Source: Isoetes engelmannii
Taxonomy: Eukaryota > Streptophyta > Lycopodiopsida > Isoetales > Isoetaceae
Direction of reading: 5' to 3'
Assembly: GCA_011763485.2 (NCBI GenBank)
Contig: JAANSK020087796.1
Location: 1 to 27,182 of the forward strand
Length of the DNA: 27,182 nucleotides
In this document: positions 9,813-26,197 of the stretch, piece after piece
How the letters are laid out: the number at the start of each line of letters is the position of its first letter
Position numbering within the stretch: position 1 is the first letter of the stretch
The notes under the pieces: model-generated
Database searches by the model: none
Told to the model about the DNA's origin: nothing
Seen by the model: only the letters and a program-made list of their open reading frames with translations
Translations under genes and position numbers: made by a program

Positions 9813-11326
9813 TCGAGTGGACATTCATATGGGTTCAATTTTCTTGTGCTTCAATATTACCCTTTAATAATGCAATCCTAGCAACCAACTAATTTTCTCA
9901 AAAAAGTACTATATATAGGATATGCATATTCTAAAGGCGAGTTTAAGATTGATTAAGATAATGATGTTCTGGCTTTTTTAAATGATCCTAAGCCATGTGC
10001 ACTAGCAATGGGAAATAGACATAGCAGTCTATATTTACTTTTCATATTTGTTCTTCATTCTTTTTGCATTGCTTCCACAACTTGGGAAGTTTGAAAATAC
10101 GAGTTTTGAGGTCACCATTCAATGCATATGTTTATAAAATATACAGAACATATAATAGAATAGACACTAGAAAGCTTACTCTATCTGTCTATCTAAACCT
10201 CAAGATCATGAGCGTTAGCTACTTTTAATGAGTAGAGTAGCACATGAGGTATTTATATCTCGCAATTGAACTTGAGATTGATTAACATGAGGGAGTAATT
10301 GATTTTAAAATGAATCTGGACCAGTAATATATAGTCCCAGGTTTAGGAACCTTTCTTGATTTCTTTAGAATAAATGCTATGCTCTTTCTTCGTGCTTGTT
10401 TTTGGGGTGACTGCATATTGTGGTAACTTTTTATAATATGATTTTTAGGAGAATGGCGTTGAATTATTTTACTCCTATGTATACATAAGTTATCAGTCAT
10501 TTGTACTGGAAAAAATAAAATAGAATAAAAATTTCGACATCAAGGCTAATGAACATTTTATTTGGATAAAACAAGTTGTCTACTACTTACATTCAAAATT
10601 TTAGGTCAAAATTCATTTCCCTACAAAAGTTATAGATTTGATTTTAGAACAACTTTCTAGGAATCGGTATTGGTTCACAACAGACAAACAACAGTTTTGA
10701 CCATGTCATGTTCGAACAACGCTATCTCCCTTCTCGAATCTTAGTCTCTAACTCATGAAGAAAAATACAAATAAGGAAAAGAATCATAAAAATTCTCTTA
10801 TTGATACAGTTTTACTTTATCTAAACATGAAGCAAAACGGAGTTGACCACTTGGGATTTACCTAAACGTAACTCTCAAGAATGGAGACCAATAGATTTTT
10901 AGGTATTTTTTTTGTGCAATATGACGGCCATATATTAACATGTAGGAAGGGTTAGACTGAATGTTTAACCTTTGATTTTATATGAATTATAAAGTGAACA
11001 GTACAAATGCACCTTTTCTGGTCCATCATGTGACGACTCTAGTGTTAAAGACATGTTAGATATGATAGAATATAGAGAAATTCCATCATTCATCCTCAAT
11101 ATTCTACGGTAGCTAGCAGCTCGAGATGGACTGAGATATTTGACATTGAAGAAATCATAAAACAGATTGATGAAACATGTCGTGTTGAATGCAAATGTTA
11201 TTTCATGTTTGGATGCAAATGTTTGTAGAGAATTACATACTTTGAGAAAATAGAATAATTGGCAATGTTCTTCATTATAGTTTAAGATATGAAGTTCAAA
11301 ACATATATTCATTGCATACTTAACAA
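9813..11326. other. AT-rich intergenic region, no gene seen
   Basis: The longest open frame is 130 codons on the minus strand (11357-10965). It has no recognisable domain and its N-terminus falls inside the fold-back repeat next door, so I treat it as chance. Nothing else is supported. Confidence 0.5.
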
Positions 11327-11560
11327 CGAGATAGATGACTCGTTTGTCATATGGCATATGTCATCTATCTCGTGTGTCATGGCATATGATAGATGACATA
11401 TGACTTTTGTCATCTATCTAGTTTGTCATATGCCGTGACACACGAGATAGATGACATATATGCCATATGCCATATGATACATGACATTTGACATATGACA
11501 AGTGAGACTAATGGCATGCCAAACATGACAATTGAAATATGCCACAAGTTTCTCAAAACA
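11327..11560. repeat. Fold-back / inverted-repeat cluster
   Basis: The main hairpin pairs 11351-11397 with 11409-11466. Both arms read 'atggcatat(at)gtcatctatctcgtgtgtca(t/c)ggcatatg' in opposite directions, with an 11-base spacer and one small bulge. A second overlapping palindrome (gagatagatgac at 11328-11339 against gtcatctatctc at 11360-11371) shares the left arm. The words catatgac, gacatatg and atatgcc recur through to about 11560. This could be the core of a fold-back MITE or simply a slippage-grown palindrome. No target duplication was found. Confidence 0.75.
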
Positions 11561-12254
11561 TGACACAAAAATGAATAATAACATATGACATAAGGCCCGC
11601 ATAAGGCATGTCACATTTCAAAATTATATAATTAGTGTCAGATGCAACATTTGTGCTAGGCTCAAAACCTTCTATTGCGCCTCTTTGTTAGTCCCTCCTT
11701 TTTGTTTTTTTTTTCTTCTGTTTTTTTTACAAGAATTTCACAAGGGCAACCCATTGTGCGACAGCACCTTGTTAAATGAAACGGTGCTGGCATCTCAGAC
11801 TGCCTGACGATTCATTCTTTTCTGACTCTATAACGAGTTTTAAGACTTCCATGGCTTTGGCTGGGACTTGCAGTTTTTGACGGCAAGACCTGCTGCAGAA
11901 CGGTATACTTGACTTTCTATGATTTCGATTGTCTTTCAGTAGGTACCAGTGGTGTGGAAAGTCCTAGGCATGTCAATTTTTTCCATATGAACTTTCATTT
12001 TTTTTGGTACACAAAATATTTGTAGGAACTGGCCCTACAATAAGCTGGTACATTTGAAGATCAATAGGAATCTTCAACATGAGATTAGCTGGTATAATTG
12101 AAATTTTATAGGAAAAGTGCCGGTACATATAAAAATCTGTGGAAAACTATTTCTTTATATACACTACTATACTTTAGAATCTATGCAACCTAAATATTTA
12201 TGATCCCAACGTACATATCGAGATGCTGCTCCTTTAATTTTGTCGCAGAGCATA
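11561..12254. other. Intergenic, nothing recognised
   Basis: Contains T-rich runs (about 11698-11728) and repeated wording of the type 'agctggtacat...gaaga...taggaa', but no open frame or element boundary that I can support. Confidence 0.4.
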
Positions 12255-12349
12255 TTAAATTTATGCATAGCTTCAGTGAAAAAATGAAAACAATTAGCAA
12301 ACTAAATTTTATTCATAGCTTGAGCAGAAAAATGGAAAAGATTAACAAA
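12255..12349 (+). repeat. 47-48 bp tandem duplication
   Basis: Two diverged copies (about 12255-12301 and 12303-12349) share 'aaattttat-catagctt-ag-(a)gaaaaa-atgg-aa-agatta-caaa'. It lies about 0.6 kb upstream of the membrane-protein gene. Confidence 0.6.
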
Positions 12350-12698
12350 GTGGGAGCAAGAGCAACATTCATACATTTATAGTTTCTTGCTTTTTTCTAG
12401 AGAGCAAGATATATAGGCAAAACGCCAGCGGCGATGTAAAGAAGATAATGAGGAGAATTTTGAAGATAAGGATAGATGAGAAAAGGTCAGAAGATTGAAC
12501 TGCCTATATGATTTATTTTCTGTAGGAAAATTTTCAATACATTCAAAAATCTATTAGGAAATGTTTACAATTTTTGGATTGCCTATAACATTTTAAGTTT
12601 GTAGGAATTTTTCTTGTACGAATAAAAACTTTCTCCACCATTGACAGATACATCTTTCAATTCCATCGCGAGGCTTCCAAATTTTACATCCTTCAAAA

Positions 12699-12706
12699 TA
12701 TAAAAG
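12699..12706 (+). promoter_or_regulatory. Possible TATA box of the NHL-like gene
   Basis: TATAAAAG, about 210 bases before the start codon and about 100 before the first telo-box. The position would fit a leader of about 180 bases containing both telo-boxes. The sequence match is good, and its use is inferred. Confidence 0.4.
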
Positions 12707-12801
12707 ATTTGTGCAGCAAACTTCAAGCCCCTTTAAATGAGATGCGTCAACAATTCCCACATGATTCGGAGTAGCAAAAAGAGGTGCTTGTGTTGCAATT
12801 A

Positions 12802-12810
12802 TTAGGGTTT
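12802..12810 (-). promoter_or_regulatory. Telo-box (AAACCCTAA)
   Basis: TTAGGGTTT on the plus strand. Telo-boxes are common near plant transcription starts, especially of genes active in dividing tissue. Confidence 0.6.
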
Positions 12811-12857
12811 CAAATGCGTTCATAGTTAAAGTGTGAACCTTGCAGAGAAAAAGGAAA

Positions 12858-12866
12858 TTAGGGTTT
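12858..12866 (-). promoter_or_regulatory. Second telo-box (AAACCCTAA)
   Basis: Same motif and orientation as at 12802-12810. It lies 51 bases before the start codon, so it is probably in the 5' leader. Confidence 0.6.
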
Positions 12867-12916
12867 GGATCAGAGCATTTGAATGAATTTGAGCTTTGAA
12901 TTTTGAAATCATCAAA

Positions 12917-13756
12917 ATGTATAATCAGTATCCAAATTATTATCAACAATATCAACAACCCAACCCCATGATGGGGCCCCCTGGGTGGCCACCTCCAGCT
13001 TCAGCTCCACCATTACCATATCCATCACATTTTCCCCAGCCTTCACCCTTCCCATATCCACATCCATCACCATGGCAATCACCAATGCAGTACAATAAAG
13101 ATGGTGATGGTGATGGTGATGGTGGCGACGGCGACGATGATGATCCAATAAGAGAGCTTGCTCTTATGCGCAGTTTGAAGTATCATGAAGAAGACTTAGA
13201 TCATAATGAGAATGAAGAAATAGAAGAAACCTCCAAATCAAATTTCTATTTCTATTTCTATTTGTATCTTCTCTTACTAGTTTTAGCCCTAGCAGTAGGT
13301 GGCATTGTCGCCTATTTTATTCTTAAAAATAAGCCTCTAAAAAAATTGAGACCTCAACTCCAAGTGCATTCTATTACTGAGGTTACAACCGAATATAGTT
13401 TTAAATCCAAGATCGCATTTTCCTTTGTCTTGAACTATAAGATGACTTTGAAAAACCTTAACAGCAAAAGTTTTACATATACTAGGTTTACCTCCATCAT
13501 ATTATTACATGATAAGTATATAGGGGTTGGCGTATACGAAAGCAAAACATATCCTTCTAACACACCTAACCTTGAACTGAGATTTCATTACATCTTGACG
13601 CGAGATAAATTTGCGGAATTTCGCACCAACACAACTATTGAAGGAACGGCTGTAGTCAAGAAGTTGTTCAGCAAGCCGGTTCGAGCAAATTTCGTGACTT
13701 CCGTACAATGTATGGTTTCCGGAATGGACAAGTTTGATTATAGATGTCCATTTTGA
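12917..13756 (+). CDS. NHL/LEA_2-like single-pass membrane protein
   Basis: An uninterrupted frame of 279 residues with no intron. The first ATG is at 12917; the frame can be extended upstream to 12896 only with a TTG codon. Residues 1-60 are rich in Pro, Tyr and Gln (MYNQYPNYYQQYQQPNP...). Residues 61-76 are a Gly-Asp run encoded by a GAT/GGT repeat. Residues 77-108 are acidic. Residues ~110-136 form one strong membrane helix (FYFYLYLLLLVLALAVGG), followed by basic residues KNKPLKKLR. Residues ~165-279 form a beta-rich domain with a VLNYKMTLKNLNSKSF segment, where LEA_2/NHL proteins carry their 'NPN' strand, and then a G-V-Y-turn-P pattern. This layout (cytosolic tail, one helix, LEA_2-like domain outside) is that of NDR1/HIN1-like proteins, which sit at the plasma membrane and act in defence and stress signalling. 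The family call is a resemblance from memory and the exact role is unknown. The long Pro/Asp tail is unusual for NHLs. Confidence 0.75.
   Translation: MYNQYPNYYQQYQQPNPMMGPPGWPPPASAPPLPYPSHFPQPSPFPYPHPSPWQSPMQYNKDGDGDGDGGDGDDDDPIRELALMRSLKYHEEDLDHNENEEIEETSKSNFYFYFYLYLLLLVLALAVGGIVAYFILKNKPLKKLRPQLQVHSITEVTTEYSFKSKIAFSFVLNYKMTLKNLNSKSFTYTRFTSIILLHDKYIGVGVYESKTYPSNTPNLELRFHYILTRDKFAEFRTNTTIEGTAVVKKLFSKPVRANFVTSVQCMVSGMDKFDYRCPF
13099..13143 (+). repeat. Coding GAT/GGT repeat (Gly-Asp tract)
   Basis: A trinucleotide-type repeat inside the NHL-like gene that encodes the Gly-Asp/poly-Asp tract at residues ~62-76. In-frame length change would be tolerated, so it may vary between alleles. Confidence 0.7.
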
Positions 13757-13907
13757 TGAGCAATGCAATGTCAAAATTTCAAAATTTCAAGGTAGCATGT
13801 TTTGATATGGTACGTTTGCCACAAAAGTTATGTTCTTTTATATTTTGCTTCTCAACATCTAACCTTGGTTCTTGTCTGTGTGAAGGCTATGAAAGGATGT
13901 CTTGGTT

Positions 13908-14096
13908 CTGATCTTATTTTGATGAATGTGGATGAGAGGAATCATATTGCAGGCAGGATATTGTCTACAAAAAGATTTAAGATTTTCTTGCTTCTCTAGC
14001 ATTTTGTGATCTTGTTTGATGGGCATGGATATGAGAGCATTCAGATTGCAGGCATGATATTGTATGCAAAAGGATTTAAGATTTATTTACTTCTCC
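13908..14096 (+). repeat. 99-bp degenerate tandem repeat in the NHL-like 3' region
   Basis: Copy 1 (about 13908-13998) and copy 2 (about 14007-14096) share 'tgatctt-tttgatg', 'attgcaggca-gatattgt', 'caaaa-gatttaagatttt/a' and 'cttctc'. The copies match at roughly four bases in five by eye. They probably lie in the 3' untranslated region of the upstream gene. Confidence 0.7.
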
Positions 14097-14145
14097 AGAA
14101 CTACCACATGCAGAAGAGTTAAAAAAGATATAAAATCTCAATCAA

Positions 14146-14151
14146 AATAAA
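14146..14151 (+). terminator. Candidate polyadenylation signal for the NHL-like gene
   Basis: AATAAA about 390 bases after the stop codon, just beyond the 99-bp repeat. Plant signals are loose, so this is only a candidate. Confidence 0.3.
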
Positions 14152-15375
14152 CATGTATCTTTTTGGGCCGGTTTTCCCATTTTGTCAGTACTCTTCATGT
14201 TTGGGGTCTGGGTCCGGGAACTACTGAGAGGCAGAACTCTGTGAGGACTATTGTGCCAAACAGCAGCTCCTGCAACAGAGACTGTCACGTGGGATTTTGA
14301 TACAAGCTAAGCAAACTAGCTTGCAGCTCTTGGCAACACAGAAAGGCCTTGGGTGCCTCCACCCTTTACCTCCTCTCACCCTTCAACTATATCCTCCCAT
14401 CTTCCTCCGATTAGGCTTCCATGCCTCTTCTCATGGCTTACCAAGTCAAAATATATAATTATTCCCAGAAATCAAAGACAAAAAATAAAAATATATTATA
14501 TACATATTATTACTGTGCCATTCTTCTTCATCTCGGCCCACGGTCTGCTTCACAGACTAGATCAACCAGGTTGATGTCGCCACACACCTCGCAGTAGATA
14601 CCTTTGTTTGTCGCCCTTAGTATATGGCCAGATCTTTTCAGCCTTGCATCCATCAACCACATTAAACGCATACACTCCTTCAGCTTTCTCATTTTTGTTT
14701 TCAGCCAGTCCCTGTTCAGCTCATTTTCAGCCTTATACCCTTCATATCCCCAACCCAGTAATGCAAACGCATATATGTTCTACATGTTGTAACCCTCTTC
14801 CAAAGAATCATGTGGATGATGCACCCTCATACACCTATATCAATGCACCCGCAAGCAGTACGAGCACACTTTCTGCCTTCGTTGATAGCATCCACAGCTC
14901 CACTGACAATAACAATATGCCACATCTGATTCCGCTATTGGCCCTTGCTTCCCTCTTAGATTTGGCGGCGGCGAAGGCTCCTCCTCCTCCTCCTCCTCCT
15001 CCTCCAGTCCTCACCATCCCTCTTTCTTTTCTCTACAATCGAGACTTTCTTGGCATATCCCTTTCCTTCATCTTTCTCAATTGTCGTGTTGCTGCCATGA
15101 TCTGAACTACGATTGCTTTCAGCGATCATTTCGATTGCTACGACTCCGCCCCCATCATTCGCCATCACCATCCTTGTATCCGGAGCAGCTGTGTTACTCC
15201 ATCAAGCTTTTCTACCTCATATATATATTCCTAAAAATCTTGCATTAATTGCGATGTGACCTATAGATTTAGAAATCTACTTTACGTACCCAATTCATAT
15301 ACCGTCTGCGGATATTAATTCGTCCTGCAATTTCGTACCCTTTTATTTGTTTGTGTCTTTACTCTATATATACCC
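14152..15375. other. CT-rich region with weak small-ORF candidates
   Basis: The composition changes to C/T-rich on the plus strand. A short plus-strand frame from ATG 14917 to 15105 begins like a signal peptide (MPHLIPLLALASLLDLAAAKA) and continues into nine prolines encoded by a CTC/TCC repeat. On the minus strand, two frames from 15171 and 15017 cross the same repeat in different registers as poly-Arg and poly-Gly. None is convincing, because a microsatellite makes long frames on its own. The region could include a promoter or a non-coding transcript. Confidence 0.25.
14978..15005 (+). repeat. (CTC)n microsatellite
   Basis: About nine CTC/TCC trinucleotides. It causes open frames in several registers on both strands. 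Confidence 0.9.
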
Positions 15376-15462
15376 TTGAAACTCAATGAAGTTACGGAAA
15401 AGGATAATTTTCCATTACCTTTTACTGACCAAGTGCTTGAAAATGTAGCTGGACATTCCGGC
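15376..15462 (+). mobile_element. Ty3/gypsy reverse-transcriptase fragment, fossil
   Basis: About 29 codons match the start of the gypsy reverse-transcriptase palm: LN-V--KD-FPLPF-DQ-LE--AGHS. In plant Ty3/gypsy elements this block comes before the YYCFLDGYSGYNQI region, which is not visible here. No LTRs or other pol parts were recognised nearby, so this is a small orphan piece of a broken element. Confidence 0.75.
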
Positions 15463-15827
15463 CTGCTAAAATTAACCCTTATCTACCTCTGCCTTGTTCC
15501 ACACACTAATTCAGAATATTTTATATGCCTTCATCTGTCATTTTCCCTATTCACAGCCTTGACCCAGATTGGAGGCCTGTCAAGTCCTTTCCTCTGTTGT
15601 ACTTGCCTCCCCCAAGTGACCCTTAAACTCTGAAAAGTCGTTAATTCCTAGATGCCCTTAATAAACCTTTTATATAAGCGCTTGGCCTTCCTTTTCAATT
15701 TGATATTCATTTATTAATTCATTTATAGTTTTCACTATAGACATTAGAAAACATAACTGTATTCAAAAGCAAATCTTTTACAAACTTATCTCGAGGATTT
15801 TTATAGAATTTATAACAGTATTTCATA
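15463..15827. other. Intergenic, nothing recognised
   Basis: AT-rich with short frames only. It may contain further decayed retroelement sequence downstream of the reverse-transcriptase fragment, but I see no motif. Confidence 0.4.
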
Positions 15828-16498
15828 TCACAAGAAATCATCTACTTCTCTATAACTACATTCTCCTGCTATTGGTTCAGCTTCTCTTGCCGCCATTGCC
15901 GAACATTTTACAGTTAAGAGGTTCTTTTCCCCACAAAGTAAGCAGAACCTTATAGTGTCTGCAGCCACCATTTCATGATCTTCCTCCCTTTCCAAATCCC
16001 TCAGGCTCTGGAGCAGATTGTAGCACGCCATGCAGTTGATGGTTACCTAACACTGCGCGTCCTCACTTTTATGTACAATTAGCCCTCTATCTATCAATAT
16101 CTGCAAATAATATCCAGTTTCCAGCATTGAGGTAGTGTGATGCAGTCTGCTGCACCCCATGCAATGCACCCGCCCACGCCTGGTACATGTCGGAATCTTT
16201 TTTGGAGATAATCACAATCTGTGCAGAAGCACCAAGGACCCAAGGACTCCAATTCCTTGTTAACGGGTACCTCAAACCTGAGAGGAGGCACCGACGGAGG
16301 GTCGTGCCGCGCCCTCTTCGCCCTTGTGGCATGTTGTTCTTCCATTACTAAGCCTTTTCCCTTTTCTGCCGGCATCGTCTGGAAGGATATTAGCTGTGAT
16401 CTTGGGTGAACAAGGGCAAAAAATGCCATCCCTTTTATGTTGAACCCTCGGATAAATCCTAAATTGGTTTCCACTTGATTTTCGTAGTTGTCAACCAT
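15828..16498 (-). CDS. Unrecognised minus-strand coding-like segment
   Basis: Two minus-strand blocks look partly protein-like. Block one (16498-16094) is open for 134 codons with an inner start MPAEKGKGLVMEEQ; an overlapping frame (16332-16087) reads DMYQAWAGALHGVQQTAS, which looks at least as natural. Block two (16031-15828) is 67 codons with CMAC...FCLLCGEKNLLTVKC, a cysteine spacing that could bind zinc, and ends at a stop. Neither block has a family I know, and I could not find a consistent splice between them. They could be exons of one small gene together with 17165-16797, a pseudogene, or chance. Confidence 0.25.
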
Positions 16499-16701
16499 GC
16501 GAAAATAAAATCGAGTTGAGAGAGTATATTCTTAACTTACGGAGATAAAAGTTTGAAAGAACAAATAAGAATCACTTTACTATAATTATGGAAATACGTC
16601 TAATTAAGATTAATATATATTCAAAACATAGCTCATGCCCTGTCATAACGATTACCTATTTTGAATTTGGGAAAGTCGTAACCGCAATTACCCAAGAGCA
16701 A

Positions 16702-16715
16702 CCCCCCCCCCCCCC
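16702..16715 (+). repeat. Poly-C run (14 C)
   Basis: Fourteen C's followed by GGCGGG. Such runs are prone to length error in sequencing and assembly, so nearby reading frames should be treated with care. Confidence 0.9.
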
Positions 16716-16796
16716 GGCGGGTTTTTCTCTTCTACCGCTATCGCATAATTGAGATGATTGCCAAACATTACTAGCATTCGATCCAATCCCTTTGCT

Positions 16797-17165
16797 TTAA
16801 ACTGTGTCTTGTCTAGCAACAGAAGCACAAAAATGCGTCTCTCTCAGCTGCTGAAACACATGATAATTTGTCTCAAAGTATTGTTTCAGAGTGCTTGCTC
16901 TCCATAGTTCTGCATTGCTCAATATCTTCTCAAACGCCGTACAACAAATCACTTCTTTCTTTAGTTTATACAGATATTCCAACAGTTCTCCTTTACCCAA
17001 CGCCTCGTTTTCATCTGCCACTCCTTCGAACGCTGTCGCCGAATCCTTTTTGAATCTTCGCAACACCATCGCCTGTCGTTCATTCAGCTCGTCGATCATT
17101 CTCTGTGTTGTTACCCTCTGCATTAGCAGTCTGCTGTTCCCTTCCTGAAGGCGAGTGGAGACCAT
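16797..17165 (-). CDS. Hypothetical 122-residue protein, unrecognised
   Basis: A single open frame from ATG 17165 to a TAA at 16799-16797. The composition is natural and soluble: N-terminus MVSTRLQEGNSRLLMQR, then a basic/amphipathic region with RMIDELNERQAMVLRRFKK and ELLEYLYKLKKEV, and later FEKILSNAELWRASTLKQYF. The heptad-like spacing suggests helices, perhaps coiled-coil. I do not recognise the family. Codon use and amino-acid balance make it the best candidate for a real gene between the two identified ones, but there is no TATA or other supporting signal that I trust. It may be a stand-alone gene or the first exon of a gene running left through 16498-15828. Confidence 0.4.
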   Translation of the reverse strand: MVSTRLQEGNSRLLMQRVTTQRMIDELNERQAMVLRRFKKDSATAFEGVADENEALGKGELLEYLYKLKKEVICCTAFEKILSNAELWRASTLKQYFETNYHVFQQLRETHFCASVARQDTV

Positions 17166-18150
17166 GGCTTCTTGCTTTGATCCTCATCTCCTTACTGGAT
17201 CTTTACTACCCTAACCCGTCTATACTCAGGACACAGAATCACTAAACTTCTATGTCTAACGAATAAAAATTTTGAATTCATAATACACATGTCCGTTTCC
17301 AAAGAAGAATAGACCCTAACCCGTAAAGACTGTAAGAATGCGATGATTTCTGAGTACGTACCTTAAACCTCGCTTTCGTCCGTCCTGTCGAAAATGGAGT
17401 ATCCGAGAAGAGGAGCAATGGGGTAATAGGTTTAGTAGGGGTAATGAGCACGTAATGGTGGATTGCAATTTAGAACATGGGGATGAAGAGAAATGAGTAA
17501 TCAGAGTTAGAAGGGGAATTTGAGTTCGAAAGAGGGGATTCCATGAAAGGGAAAGGAGGATAAAGATTATATTTGGAGGATTACACATCAAAATGGGGAT
17601 GTTGAACGGGAAGCTAAAAAATCCTAGGTATTGTTGGTGCTATGTAAGGACTACCCTAGGCACTGCTGTTGGCACCATGTAAGGACTGTACAAATTTTGT
17701 TATTTCGCATTTGGTGTCGGATTCGGACTTGGAGTGCCTTGTTTTTGTTGTTTTCAGTCCCGGATTTGCATGTATACAAGTCACAGACAATAAATGTCTT
17801 TGTGGGTCCTGATTGCCACTTAAGATTTATCCCTTATGCAGTTCCTTAAATCTTGTGTACTACATATCGCACGGGTATTTGCTGGTTTAAAAGTATACGT
17901 AACATCAATTAGCAGGTTGGCTTCCTTTAGTAGAAAAAATAAGAAACCAAAACCCTGTATTTAGAAAATAACAGATTATAGGTTGAGCTAGATTGCACGC
18001 ACCATGCCTAAGGAACTAGGTAGAATTACAGTTTCTGTCTAAGCCCAATCCAGACAAAGGAACTCGAATTTACCTGTCTCACAGCACTTTATGAGAAGAA
18101 ACTTATGAGTATATTCTTGAGGGCTTCCAAAATGCTTATTCACCAGCTAA
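17166..18150. other. Intergenic, no gene recognised
   Basis: Only low-quality open frames are present (for example minus-strand 17591-17316, almost all Ser/Leu/Pro). A decayed ~31-bp tandem duplication lies at 17623-17687 ('cctagg-a-tg-tgttgg-(c)accatgtaaggact'). Confidence 0.4.
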
Positions 18151-18156
18151 TTTATT
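18151..18156 (-). terminator. Candidate polyadenylation signal of NRPC1
   Basis: AATAAA on the minus strand, about 290 bases beyond the NRPC1 stop codon. It is the first canonical hexamer I noticed downstream. Confidence 0.35.
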
Positions 18157-18443
18157 CACTTATCATCTATTCTTGAATAGCGAAAAATGTTACACAGTTT
18201 CGTCTCGGTATAAGTATCTTTGTATATTGGAGGCTTGGGTTTATGGGGGCTCCATGCTTTGTCTTTTGACATCTGACATCATATGTGCATTCTGATCTAT
18301 CTTGATCCTCTTTGTATCCTCTTCTCATTCTCATTGCACCTCACCTCATAGCAACAACATAGTTCCCTTGCTTTGCACCACAGGGAAACATGTTGACCAG
18401 TTGATGCTAGGATTGAAAAATGCAAACTTACTGCCTTATCCTG

Positions 18444-25802
<7,359 letters not shown>

Positions 25803-25850
25803 GTCGGCTGCTGCCAAATCTGTAAACCCTTGGGTTTTGGAGGTGCGAGG

Positions 25851-25858
25851 ATTTTATA
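25851..25858 (-). promoter_or_regulatory. TATA-like motif upstream of NRPC1
   Basis: TATAAAAT on the minus strand, about 50 bases before the start codon. If used, it would give a very short leader (roughly 25 bases) and would exclude the upstream ATG at 25984. Use is unproven. Confidence 0.3.
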
Positions 25859-25935
25859 ATATTCAGGTGCAAATGTGAATAAACTAAATGCTAAGTTTCG
25901 ATGTAGGTCGATTGTTAAAACCTTTCCTTTTGAAT

Positions 25936-26197
25936 GGAGCCTCCAGCGATCGAATCCTTCCTTGTTATTTACGGTGCCATTCATCTTTATATGGCATTAA
26001 TTTCGAGCCCTTAGATTAAGAAAGATTTATCAAGTGCATCTTAAGGGCGCCCTTCGTTTCGATTATGGTGAATTAGGATTAGGTTTTGAAATCTCAATTA
26101 CGAGAACTCGAACTTGTACCAAAATAATTCAATGTCCTAATAACTAATGCTTTAACCAGAATAACCAGCGAGCTAATGTGATTATTTTTTCTATTAT
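25936..26197 (-). repeat. NRPC1 upstream segment, proximal copy of duplication
   Basis: This 262-bp copy begins 134 bases before the NRPC1 start codon. It matches 26714-27096 in the same orientation: near-identical over 'ggagcctccagcgatcgaat...' (about 100 bases), the 'gggcgcccttcgtttcgattatgg' block and the 'cgagaactcgaac..gtaccaaaataattc' block. It probably includes promoter or leader sequence of NRPC1. Confidence 0.9.

Noticed and set aside
10965-11357. 130-codon minus-strand open frame
   Set aside because: No domain, AT-driven composition, and its start lies inside the fold-back repeat. Probably chance.
12896-12916. Seven-residue N-terminal extension of the NHL-like protein
   Set aside because: The frame is open, but its first codon is TTG. 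The first ATG in good context is at 12917.
12593-12958. 121-codon minus-strand frame across the NHL-like promoter
   Set aside because: It overlaps the telo-boxes and the start of the real gene and has no recognisable domain. Best explained as a shadow of leader sequence.
12912-13148. Minus-strand frame with a poly-His run
   Set aside because: It is the antisense of the Gly-Asp repeat in the NHL-like gene. The His run is a product of the microsatellite.
14608-15105. 165-codon plus-strand frame ending in a proline run
   Set aside because: It starts at TTG, crosses a CTC microsatellite and has no known domain. Only the short signal-peptide-like part from 14917 was noted as a weak possibility.
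17316-17591. 91-codon minus-strand frame
   Set aside because: Almost entirely Ser, Leu, Pro and Ile, with no domain. Typical of a frame reading pyrimidine-rich DNA.
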